Of a stretch of DNA of 64,000 nt, positions 57,657-64,000 are shown piece after piece. Position numbers and translations under genes: made by a program. The DNA comes from Mesorhizobium sp. B2-1-1 (GTDB lineage Bacteria; Pseudomonadota; Alphaproteobacteria; Rhizobiales; Rhizobiaceae). How positions within the stretch are numbered: the first letter of the stretch is position 1; each line of letters begins with the position of its first letter. The notes under the pieces were generated by a model. It saw only the letters and a program-made list of their open reading frames with translations. It was not told the origin of the DNA and did no database searches. The stretch lies in NCBI RefSeq assembly GCF_006442975.2, contig NZ_CP083954.1, positions 1,805,501 to 1,869,500 of the forward strand, in the 5' to 3' direction.

Positions 57657-58586
57657 ATGACACCGTCCGCGCCATCCCAGCCTGTCCGCGTCGCCGCGCT
57701 CTACAAATTTGCCCGGCTCGACGCGTTCGAGGTGCTGCGGGCGCCGCTGGCTGCCTTCTGCTGTGGGCGCGGCATCAGGGGTACGCTGCTTCTGGCGCAT
57801 GAAGGCATCAACGGCACGGTCGCCGGCAGCGATGCGGCGATTGCCGAATTGATCGACCATCTCGAAGCCATCGACGGGCTGTCCGGCCTCGAGGTGAAAT
57901 ACAGCAGCGCCGCGCAAACGCCCTTCCACCGCATGAAGGTGCGGCTGAAGCGCGAGATCGTCACCATGGGTGTCGAAGACATCGACCCGGCGAAGAGTGC
58001 CGGCACCTATGTCGCGCCGGCCGATTGGAACGCGCTGATTTCCCAACCCGACACGATCGTCATCGACACGCGCAACGCCTACGAAGTGTCGATCGGCACC
58101 TTCAAGGGCGCCATCGATCCGGCGACCGCGAGCTTTCGCGAATTCCCGGCCTGGGTGGAAGAGCACCGCGCGGAACTGGAAGGCCGCAAGGTCGCCATGT
58201 TCTGCACTGGCGGCATACGCTGCGAGAAGGCGACGGCCTATGTCAGGTCGCTTGGTCTCGAGGAGGTGTTCCATCTCAAGGGCGGCATCCTGAAATACCT
58301 CGAAGAGGTGCCGGCCGAAGACAGCCTGTGGCAAGGCGAATGCTTCGTCTTCGACGAACGGGTTTCGGTGTCGCACGGCCTCGCCGAGGGCGACGCCGAG
58401 CTGTGCCGCGCCTGCCGCCATCCGCTGACCTTGGACGAGCTGACATCGCCGAAATTTGCCGCCGGCGTCTCCTGCCCGCATTGTTTCGACGCTCGGTCGG
58501 ACGACGACCGCCAGCGCTATGCCGAGCGCCAGCGGCAGGTCGAGCTGGCGCAGGCGCGGGGCAGGGGACCGCATATCGGGTCCTGA
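57657..58586 (+). CDS. trhO: tRNA uridine-34 hydroxylase (rhodanese-like, TrhO/YceA)
   Basis: A 309-residue protein. N-terminal acylphosphatase-like domain about 1-95 (VRVAALYKFARLDAFEVLRAPLAAFC, LLAHEGINGTVAG), then a rhodanese domain about 120-220 (TIVIDTRNAYEVSIGTFKGAIDP, active Cys in MFCTGGIRCEKATAY), and a C-terminal Cys-rich segment (CRACRHPL, CPHCF) that may bind zinc. TrhO hydroxylates U34 of tRNAs with O2. The gene is divergent from eda, 187 bases apart. Confidence 0.92.
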   Translation: MTPSAPSQPVRVAALYKFARLDAFEVLRAPLAAFCCGRGIRGTLLLAHEGINGTVAGSDAAIAELIDHLEAIDGLSGLEVKYSSAAQTPFHRMKVRLKREIVTMGVEDIDPAKSAGTYVAPADWNALISQPDTIVIDTRNAYEVSIGTFKGAIDPATASFREFPAWVEEHRAELEGRKVAMFCTGGIRCEKATAYVRSLGLEEVFHLKGGILKYLEEVPAEDSLWQGECFVFDERVSVSHGLAEGDAELCRACRHPLTLDELTSPKFAAGVSCPHCFDARSDDDRQRYAERQRQVELAQARGRGPHIGS

Positions 58587-58702
58587 TCAAGGCGCCTGGG
58601 CCGGGGCAAAGCGGCCGCCCGTCATTGCAATGTCAGGTTTCGGGACCTACGTCTTCGGCGTTCGAAACCTGCCCGTTCGGCCGGGCAATCCTGGAGGCAT
58701 TG

Positions 58703-59443
58703 ATGTTCGATCCCAAGAAGCTTCTCGACGATCTGCTCGGCTCGCAAATTCCCGGCACCGGCGGCACGGTCCGCGACAAGGCCGGACAGGCGGTGCAGAT
58801 GGCCAAGGACAATCCTCTTGCGGCGGGCGCGCTGGCCGCGGTGCTGCTTGGAACCGGCGCCGGGCGCCAGGTCACCGGTGCCGCCGTCAAGCTCGGTGGG
58901 TTGGCAGCGATCGGTGGCCTCGCCTACAAGGCCTACCAGAACTACAAGGCCGGCAATGCACCCGAGCAGGCGCCGGCGGCCGGCGAACCGGAATTGCTGC
59001 CGCCGCCGAAGGACACTGCGTTCCACCCGTCGCAAGCGCCGCAGGGCGAGGACGAATTCACGCTGACCCTGGTGCGGGCGATGATCTCGGCGGCCAAGGC
59101 CGACGGCCATGTCGACGATGAGGAGCGCAAGAAGATCGCCGGCAAGCTGAGCCTCGCGGGGATCGGTTCCGATGCGGAAAAATTCCTGATGGCGGAGCTG
59201 GAGAACCCGCTCGACCTCGACACGCTGGTGGCCGGCGCCAAGACCGACGCGCAGAAGCTTGAGCTCTACACCGCGTCGCGCCTTACAATCGATCCCGACA
59301 CACGCGCCGAGCGCGGCTATCTCGATCTGCTCGCGGGCCGGCTCGGCCTGCCGGATGCGCTGATCGACCATGTCGAGGCAACGGTTTCGGCGGTCAAAGT
59401 GCCGGCTGCCAAGGCCGGGACCTCACCCAATCCACGCTGGTAG
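58703..59443 (+). CDS. TerB-like protein, DUF533 family
   Basis: A 246-residue protein. It starts MFDPKKLLDDLLGSQIPGTG, then a Gly/Ala-rich hydrophobic stretch (about 39-72, LAAGALAAVLLGTGAGRQVTG…GGLAAIGGLAYKAY) as in inner-membrane-associated DUF533 proteins (YebE). The C-terminal TerB-like helical domain covers about 115-235 (FTLTLVRAMISAAKADGHVDDEERKKI). GGAGG precedes ATG 58703. Function unknown; Gram-negative relatives respond to envelope stress. Terminator follows about 110 bases later. Confidence 0.9.
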   Translation: MFDPKKLLDDLLGSQIPGTGGTVRDKAGQAVQMAKDNPLAAGALAAVLLGTGAGRQVTGAAVKLGGLAAIGGLAYKAYQNYKAGNAPEQAPAAGEPELLPPPKDTAFHPSQAPQGEDEFTLTLVRAMISAAKADGHVDDEERKKIAGKLSLAGIGSDAEKFLMAELENPLDLDTLVAGAKTDAQKLELYTASRLTIDPDTRAERGYLDLLAGRLGLPDALIDHVEATVSAVKVPAAKAGTSPNPRW

Positions 59444-59553
59444 GCCAAAACGGAACAGGCGGGCCTTCGTGGCGTTAACCTCTCGTTAACCCAGGAAGCG
59501 CATGATTCTAGACAGTCGGATCGGCTTTCCTCCTCCCAAGTCCGGTCCAGATC

Positions 59554-59581
59554 AGGGCGGTCGCCAATGACCGCCCTTTTT
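59554..59581 (+). terminator. Terminator downstream of the TerB/DUF533 gene
   Basis: AGGGCGGTC (59554-59562) pairs with GACCGCCCT (59569-59577) across GCCAAT, followed by TTTT. It lies 111 bases after the stop. Confidence 0.9.
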
Positions 59582-59925
59582 GTCGGCCCTCCGTGCTTCT
59601 CCCAAAAACGAATTGCGCTTTTCGGTACCCGGCCAGGCTCCGAACCCTCGATAGGAATTTTTTCCTTGACGGGGTGACGGCAACTATGGTAGATATTTGG
59701 TTATGGTGCTGAGTTGCGCCAGGGACTCGCCGCAGGCGGGTTTTCCGTTCAATGCTCCCTCGACAGCGCGCGGTCGAAGGCCCGAAGAGACCTGTCAGCT
59801 TGGATTCGTTGCCCTGGATACCAGTGTCCCGCTTGCCATCGCCGCCGTCATTTGCGATGCCTTTTGCCCCTGGACCACCTGAAAATCAGTCGAGCCAAAT
59901 GCGGCGCAGCCGGAGGATATCTGCC
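59582..59925. other. Promoter and long leader of the second SDR gene
   Basis: About 340 bases after the terminator. TTGACG (59666-59671) and TAGATA (59690-59695) with 18 bases between them form a candidate promoter, leaving a leader of about 225 bases before the SDR start. I see no known riboswitch in it and no supportable upstream peptide. Confidence 0.45.
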
Positions 59926-60678
59926 ATGACCGAAAAAACCGCCATCGTCACCGGCGCCGGCACGGGCATCGGCAAGAGCGTCGCCACCGCGCTGCTCAAA
60001 GCCGGCTGGAACACCGTGTTCTGCGGACGCCGGAAGGGGGTGCTGGACGAGGCGATCGCCGCGGCCGGGCAGACGGATGCCAAGGCACTGGCTGTCGCCT
60101 GCGACATCAGCAAGCCCGGCGAGGTCGATGATTTGTTCGAGACGGTGGCGGAGGCGTTCGGCCGCGTCGACCTGCTCTTCAACAATGCCGGCATGGGCTA
60201 CAAGTCGGCGCCGATCGACGAGATCCCGGTCGAGGTGTGGAACGATATTGTGGGCGTAAATCTCACCGGTTCGTTCCTGTGCGCCCGCGCGGCCTTCCGC
60301 GCCATGCGCAAGCAGAAACCGATGGGCGGCCGCATCATCAACAACGGCTCCATCTCGGCCTACGCGCCGCGCCCGGGATCGGTGCCCTATACCGCGACCA
60401 AGCATGCCATCACCGGGCTGACCAAGACGCTGGCGCTCGACGGCCGCCCCTACGACATCGCCTGCGGCCAGATCGACATCGGCAATGCGCTGACCGACAT
60501 GGCGCAACCGATGACGGTCGGCGTGCCACAGGCCAACGGCTCCATTGCCGCCGAAGCGGTGATGGACGTCCAGCACGTGGCCGACGCCGTCGTCCACATG
60601 GCCAGCCTGCCGCTCGAGGCCAATGTGCTGTTCATGACCGTGATGGCGACCAAGATGCCGTTCGTGGGCAGAGGCTGA
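59926..60678 (+). CDS. SDR family oxidoreductase
   Basis: A 250-residue classical short-chain dehydrogenase. [19 protein letters not shown] (about 9-27), CDIS (Asp), [10 protein letters not shown] (about 81-90), [24 protein letters not shown] with the catalytic Ser, Tyr and Lys (about 138-161), then [24 protein letters not shown] lies 9 bases before ATG 59926; longer in-frame reading to 59752 is the leader. Substrate unknown. Ends just before a palindromic repeat shared with the convergent YciI gene. Confidence 0.92.
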   Translation: MTEKTAIVTGAGTGIGKSVATALLKAGWNTVFCGRRKGVLDEAIAAAGQTDAKALAVACDISKPGEVDDLFETVAEAFGRVDLLFNNAGMGYKSAPIDEIPVEVWNDIVGVNLTGSFLCARAAFRAMRKQKPMGGRIINNGSISAYAPRPGSVPYTATKHAITGLTKTLALDGRPYDIACGQIDIGNALTDMAQPMTVGVPQANGSIAAEAVMDVQHVADAVVHMASLPLEANVLFMTVMATKMPFVGRG

Positions 60679-60697
60679 CCAAGCCTTTATTTTTGCG

Positions 60698-60738
60698 CAA
60701 TTCCCAAGGGAAAGCGCTACGCGCTTTTCCCGGAATTG
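60698..60738. repeat. Palindromic intergenic element (CAATTCC type)
   Basis: CAATTCC…GGGAAAGCGC pairs with GCGCTTTTCCC…GGAATTG around TAC, nearly perfect over 19 bases. It shares the CAATTCC/GGAATTG ends with the element at 36219-36264. Located between convergent SDR and YciI genes, so a bidirectional transcript end is likely. Confidence 0.7.
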
Positions 60739-60740
60739 CT

Positions 60741-61115
60741 TTAGACCCCCGCCAGCGCCACGCCCGGCAGATAGAGCGCGATCGGGCGGATCTCGTAGAC
60801 GGCGGTCGGGTTGACGCGGCGCAGATCGCGCGCGATGGCGATCGCGTCATCGCGCTTGGCGCAATCGACGACATAGAGGCCGAGAAGCTGTTCCTTGGTC
60901 TCGGCGAAGGGGCCGTCGATGACGATCCCGTCGCCGGGTCCGCGCAAGGTGCAGGCCGACTGGGTCGCTCCAAGCCGCGCCGAGGGGCCGAGGCTGCCGT
61001 TCGCATAGAGCCCGTCGTGGATCTTGAGCAGGTCGGTCATCAATGCCGCATCTTCCTGCGGCGTCAGTGCCTTGATCGCGTCTTCCACGTGATAGGCAAG
61101 AATTGCATAAAACAT
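60741..61115 (-). CDS. YciI family (DGPF-domain) protein
   Basis: A 124-residue protein starting MFYAILAYHVEDAI. The YCII-related ferredoxin-like fold ends with the diagnostic DGPFAETKEQLLGLYVVDC (about 67-85), and YEIRPI closes it. Such proteins often accompany ECF sigma factors, but none is present here. Function unknown. The extra reading to 61187 is rejected because the family begins at MFYAIL-like residues. Confidence 0.85.
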   Translation of the reverse strand: MFYAILAYHVEDAIKALTPQEDAALMTDLLKIHDGLYANGSLGPSARLGATQSACTLRGPGDGIVIDGPFAETKEQLLGLYVVDCAKRDDAIAIARDLRRVNPTAVYEIRPIALYLPGVALAGV

Positions 61116-61263
61116 CGAGGCACCCCATTTCGATCCTGATCCAACGATCGTAGCGGCTCCCCGCACGCAGGCACAGTCTTTGGCCATGCGCCTCCCGACG
61201 CATCATGACATTGCCATGCCGCCAGCGGCAATCGATGCGGACTCGCGGCGAACGCCGGAGGCC

Positions 61264-62448
61264 TCACTTGGCCAGGAACGCTCCGATCCTGTCCAGCGCG
61301 CGCAAAATGTTCTCCTCGGAATTGGCGTAGGAGAGCCTGACATAGCCCTCGCCGAGAATGCCGAAATCGGGGCCGCCGATCAACGCCACGCCGGCGTCGT
61401 CGAGCAGGGCCGAGGCCAGTTGCTTCGCCTTCCAGCCGGTCTTCGACACGTTGGGGAAGGCATAGAAGGCGCCCTTGGGCGTGATGCAGGATATGTTTGG
61501 CAGGGCGTTCAGTCCCTCGACCACGATCTTCCTGCGGCGGTCGAAGGCGCGCATCATCTTGTCGACGTCGTCCTGTGGGCCGTCGATGGCCGCGATGCCG
61601 GCAAACTGGCTCGGCGCGTTGACGCAGGACCAGCAATTGACCGCCAGCTTGCGCACTTTGTCGTAGAGATGGGCACCCTTGTCGCCGTTCGGCCAGATCG
61701 ACCAGCCCATGCGCCAACCGGTCATCGCCCAGGTCTTCGACCAGCCGTTGAGCACGATCAGCCGGTCGCGGATTTCGGGAAACCCGAGCAGCGAGCAGTG
61801 TTTTTCGCCGTCATAGGTCATCACGTCGTAGATTTCGTCGGAAAGGATGGCCACCTGCGGATGTGCCTCCAGTCCCTTGACCAACTTCTCGATCTCGGCG
61901 CGCGGTGTGACGCCGCCGGTCGGGTTGGCCGGCGAGTTGAGGATCAAGAGCCGTGTCTTAGAGGTGATCAGCGCCAGCGTCTCCTCGGCCGAGAAGGCAA
62001 AGCCGTTCTCCTCGCGCATCGGCACGGGGATGGGTGCCGCACCGGTGAACTCGATCATAGAGCGATAGATGGGAAAGCCGGGATCGGGATAGAGGATCTC
62101 GGCGCCGGGCTCGCCGAACATCAGGATGGCGGCGAACATGGTCGGCTTGCCGCCGGGCAGGATCATCACCGCCTCGGGCGATACCTCGACCCCGGTCGTG
62201 GTCAGCGTGCGGCGCACCACCGCCTCGCGCGTCGCCAACAGGCCGTTCGCCGGCGTGTAGCCGTGGTGGCCGTCGCGCAGCGCCTTGATCGCCGCCTCGA
62301 CAATGTGCTGCGGCGTCTTGAAGTCGGGCTGGCCGATGCCGAGATTGACGATGTCGCGGCCTTGTTGGGCGAGTGCCGTGGCCCTCGCGAGCACGGCGAA
62401 GGCGTTTTCCTCGCCGAGACGATCGAAGGCCGAAATCGTGTGGAGCAT
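61264..62448 (-). CDS. PLP-dependent class I/II aminotransferase
   Basis: A 394-residue fold-type-I aminotransferase starting MLHTISAFDRLGEENAFAVL. Visible are NLGIGQPDFKTPQHI (about 34-48), YTPANGLLATREAV, NSPANPTGGV (about 166-175), the cofactor Asp/Tyr in AILSDEIYDVMTY (about 195-207) and the Schiff-base Lys in LNGWSKTWAMTGWRMGW (about 228-244). Resembles the AspC/alanine-type subgroup I aminotransferases of rhizobia. Amino donor not determinable. Divergent from the GNAT gene. Confidence 0.92.
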   Translation of the reverse strand: MLHTISAFDRLGEENAFAVLARATALAQQGRDIVNLGIGQPDFKTPQHIVEAAIKALRDGHHGYTPANGLLATREAVVRRTLTTTGVEVSPEAVMILPGGKPTMFAAILMFGEPGAEILYPDPGFPIYRSMIEFTGAAPIPVPMREENGFAFSAEETLALITSKTRLLILNSPANPTGGVTPRAEIEKLVKGLEAHPQVAILSDEIYDVMTYDGEKHCSLLGFPEIRDRLIVLNGWSKTWAMTGWRMGWSIWPNGDKGAHLYDKVRKLAVNCWSCVNAPSQFAGIAAIDGPQDDVDKMMRAFDRRRKIVVEGLNALPNISCITPKGAFYAFPNVSKTGWKAKQLASALLDDAGVALIGGPDFGILGEGYVRLSYANSEENILRALDRIGAFLAK

Positions 62449-62531
62449 TTTTCCCGTCCGTGTGGTTCTTGCTATGCGGTTGCGTTTTTGTGAGCTTCGG
62501 CCCGCAAAAGTCAAACGGATTGGAGCTTTCG

Positions 62532-63218
62532 GTGTCGGAAAATCTCAAGGACTGGCAACCGCGTCCGCGCCCGGAGCGCAAGGTGCTGGAGGGCCGCTAT
62601 GTCAGGCTTGAGCCGCTGAGCGCCGCGAAGCATGGCGATGGCCTCTATGAAGCGTCTTCCGTGGCCGACGTCGATGGCCGCTTCGCCTGGCTGCCCGACT
62701 ATCCGCCGGAAACCCGCGCCGCCTTCCAGCCTTGGCTGGACAAGGTGGAGGCGAGCGAGGATCCGCTGTTCTTCGCCGTCATCGACAAACCGAGCGGCAA
62801 GGTCGCCGGGCGCCAGACGTTGATGCGCATCGATCCGGCCTATGGCGTCATCGAGATCGGCAACATCTATTGGGGGCCGCTCATCGCGCGCAAGCCGGCG
62901 GCGACGGAAGCGCAGTTCCTGTTCATGAAATACATTTTCGACGAGCTCGGCTATCGCCGCTACGAATGGAAATGCAACAACCGCAACGAGCCGTCGAAGC
63001 GCGCCGCGGAACGGTTCGGCTTCAAGTTCGAGGGCGTTTTCCGCCAGCACCTGATCGTCAAGGGTGAAAACCGCGACACCGCATGGTATTCGATCATCGA
63101 CAAGGAATGGCCGGCCTTGCGCAAAGCCTACGAGGCGTGGCTCGATCCGGCCAATTTCGACGGTGCCGGCCAGCAGAAACGACGGCTCGAGGATTTTCGC
63201 GCGGAATTCGGCGCTTGA
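62532..63218 (+). CDS. GNAT family N-acetyltransferase
   Basis: A 228-residue acetyltransferase of the RimJ/RimL-like group: GRYVRLEPLSAAKHGDGLYEAS near 22-43, VAGRQTLMRIDPAYGVIEIGNIYWG (about 95-119) and the acetyl-CoA/substrate segment KCNNRNEPSKRAAERFGFKFEGVFRQHLIVKG (split about 151-182). GTG 62532 has GGAG 6 bases upstream and is divergent to the aminotransferase with an 83-base gap; an upstream reading is non-coding. Confidence 0.9.
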   Translation: MSENLKDWQPRPRPERKVLEGRYVRLEPLSAAKHGDGLYEASSVADVDGRFAWLPDYPPETRAAFQPWLDKVEASEDPLFFAVIDKPSGKVAGRQTLMRIDPAYGVIEIGNIYWGPLIARKPAATEAQFLFMKYIFDELGYRRYEWKCNNRNEPSKRAAERFGFKFEGVFRQHLIVKGENRDTAWYSIIDKEWPALRKAYEAWLDPANFDGAGQQKRRLEDFRAEFGA

Positions 63219-63245
63219 GCTGAATCCGGGCATGGGAGTTTGCCA

Positions 63246-64000
63246 TTGGCGCACAGTCACGACGACAGCCGGCACGACGACAGCCGCCACGACCACAGCG
63301 GGCACGGCTACAGCGGGCACGGCCACAGCGCGCATAGTCATGGCTCGACCGACAAGAAGCGCGTTCTGATCGCGGCCTGCCTGACGGCGGGCTTTATGGT
63401 GGCGGAGGCGCTTGGCGGCCTCTTCACCGGCTCTCTGGCGCTGCTGGCCGATGCCGGCCACATGCTTGCCGACGCCATTGCGCTCGGCCTGGCCTGGTAT
63501 GCGTTTCATCTTGCGGACCGGCCGGCGACCGTCCGCCTGACCTATGGCTTCGGCCGGGTCAAGACGTTGGTGGCCTACACCAACGGCATCGCCATCTTCG
63601 TCATCGCGCTGTGGATCGTCTACGAGGCGTGGGAGCGCCTGCAGACGCCGGCGCCGGTGCTGGGCGGGCCGATGCTGGTGGTGGCGATCCTCGGCCTGCT
63701 GGTCAACATCGGCTCCTTCCTGGTGCTGCATGGCGGCGACCGTGAGAGCCTCAACATGCGCGGCGCCATCCTGCATGTGCTCGGCGACCTGCTCGGCTCG
63801 GCCGCGGCAATCGTGGCGGCGATCGTCATTCTGGCCACCGGCTGGACCCCGATCGATCCGATCCTGTCGGTGCTGGTCTCGCTGCTGATCCTGTCCACGG
63901 CATGGTCGCTGATGCGCGCGGCCGCCCACGTCCTGCTCGAAGGGGTGCCGCCGAGCCTCGACCGGGACCTGATCGCCAGCGACATCGCGACGACGGTCCA
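63246..64000 (+). CDS. Cation diffusion facilitator (Zn2+/Co2+-type) transporter, 3' end outside window
   Basis: The first 251 residues of a CDF exporter. TTG 63246 has GGAG 7 bases upstream. A His-rich N terminus (residues 3-33) is built of pentapeptides HDDSR, HDDSR, HDHSG, HGYSG, HGHSA. Then membrane helices begin at KKRVLIAACLTAGFMVAEALGG, with the metal-site HMLADAIALGLA (His and Asp in LLADAGHMLAD, about 72-82), RPATVRLTYGFGRVKTL, and the second site helix GAILHVLGDLLGSAAAIVAA (His/Asp). The last residues before the edge read LLEGVPPSLDRDLI. It exports zinc or a similar metal by H+ exchange. The His repeat probably binds metal in the cytoplasm. Confidence 0.93.
   Translation, partial: MAHSHDDSRHDDSRHDHSGHGYSGHGHSAHSHGSTDKKRVLIAACLTAGFMVAEALGGLFTGSLALLADAGHMLADAIALGLAWYAFHLADRPATVRLTYGFGRVKTLVAYTNGIAIFVIALWIVYEAWERLQTPAPVLGGPMLVVAILGLLVNIGSFLVLHGGDRESLNMRGAILHVLGDLLGSAAAIVAAIVILATGWTPIDPILSVLVSLLILSTAWSLMRAAAHVLLEGVPPSLDRDLIASDIATTV

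Noticed and set aside
59697..59882. Possible small protein in the leader of the second SDR gene
   Set aside because: No ribosome site, and the frame continues as low-likelihood coding; it is better explained as leader RNA.
62511..63929. A 472-codon reverse-strand frame across the GNAT and CDF genes
   Set aside because: It spans two real genes on the other strand and their gap, and its translation is typical GC-shadow composition.

Overview
The window is high-GC chromosomal DNA of an alphaproteobacterium, most likely a Mesorhizobium or another Phyllobacteriaceae/Rhizobiales member. Pointers are a CpdR-type cell-cycle regulator, Omp10 lipoprotein, homospermidine synthase, a suhB/mmgR-type small RNA, a ROSE-type thermometer before an hsp20 gene, and several copies of rhizobial palindromic intergenic elements. 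No insertion sequence, prophage, CRISPR array or rRNA operon was seen. The only clearly accessory-looking piece is a small toxin-antitoxin module near the left end.

Left part (1-14 kb): a catabolic/uptake cluster reads rightwards: a glutamine-synthetase-like gamma-glutamyl ligase, a toxin-antitoxin pair (DUF7662-like antitoxin and PIN toxin) inserted behind it, an aldehyde dehydrogenase, an iron-type alcohol dehydrogenase, and a four-gene ABC importer (binding protein, two permeases, ATPase). The enzymes fit uptake of an amine or amino alcohol, gamma-glutamylation, then alcohol-to-aldehyde-to-acid oxidation. Then come a CPA1 Na+/H+ antiporter, an EEP-family hydrolase, an EamA exporter and, convergent, an MFS transporter.

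Middle (14-30 kb): two small divergent secreted low-complexity proteins, a 69-residue protein, tRNA-Val(GAC), cpdR, an N-formylglutamate amidohydrolase, a reverse-strand mmgR-like sRNA directly upstream of hisN, a hydroxylaminobenzene-mutase-like membrane protein, an alpha/beta hydrolase, an RpoH-promoter plus ROSE-controlled hsp20, threonine aldolase, and the complete glutamate synthase pair gltB-gltD. The ammonia-assimilation genes and an sRNA family linked to nitrogen/carbon storage lie within 10 kb of each other.

Right part (29.5-64 kb): mainly envelope and housekeeping genes: SGNH/DUF459 protein, lytic transglycosylase, galU, an outer-membrane barrel, a KdsD-type isomerase, NfeD and SPFH proteins, an FAD oxidoreductase, hemH, a 5'-nucleotidase carrying a LysM domain, omp10, homospermidine synthase, a heme N-demethylase-like protein, overlapping pabB and a class IV aminotransferase (pabC-like), a helix-hairpin-helix membrane protein, oligoendopeptidase F, an orphan sigma-54 response regulator, a DUF882 secreted protein, a 58-residue secreted peptide, a divergent AraC/SDR pair, eda, trhO, a TerB/DUF533 protein, another SDR, a YciI protein, a class I aminotransferase, a GNAT enzyme and the start of a CDF metal exporter with a histidine-rich pentapeptide repeat that runs off the window.
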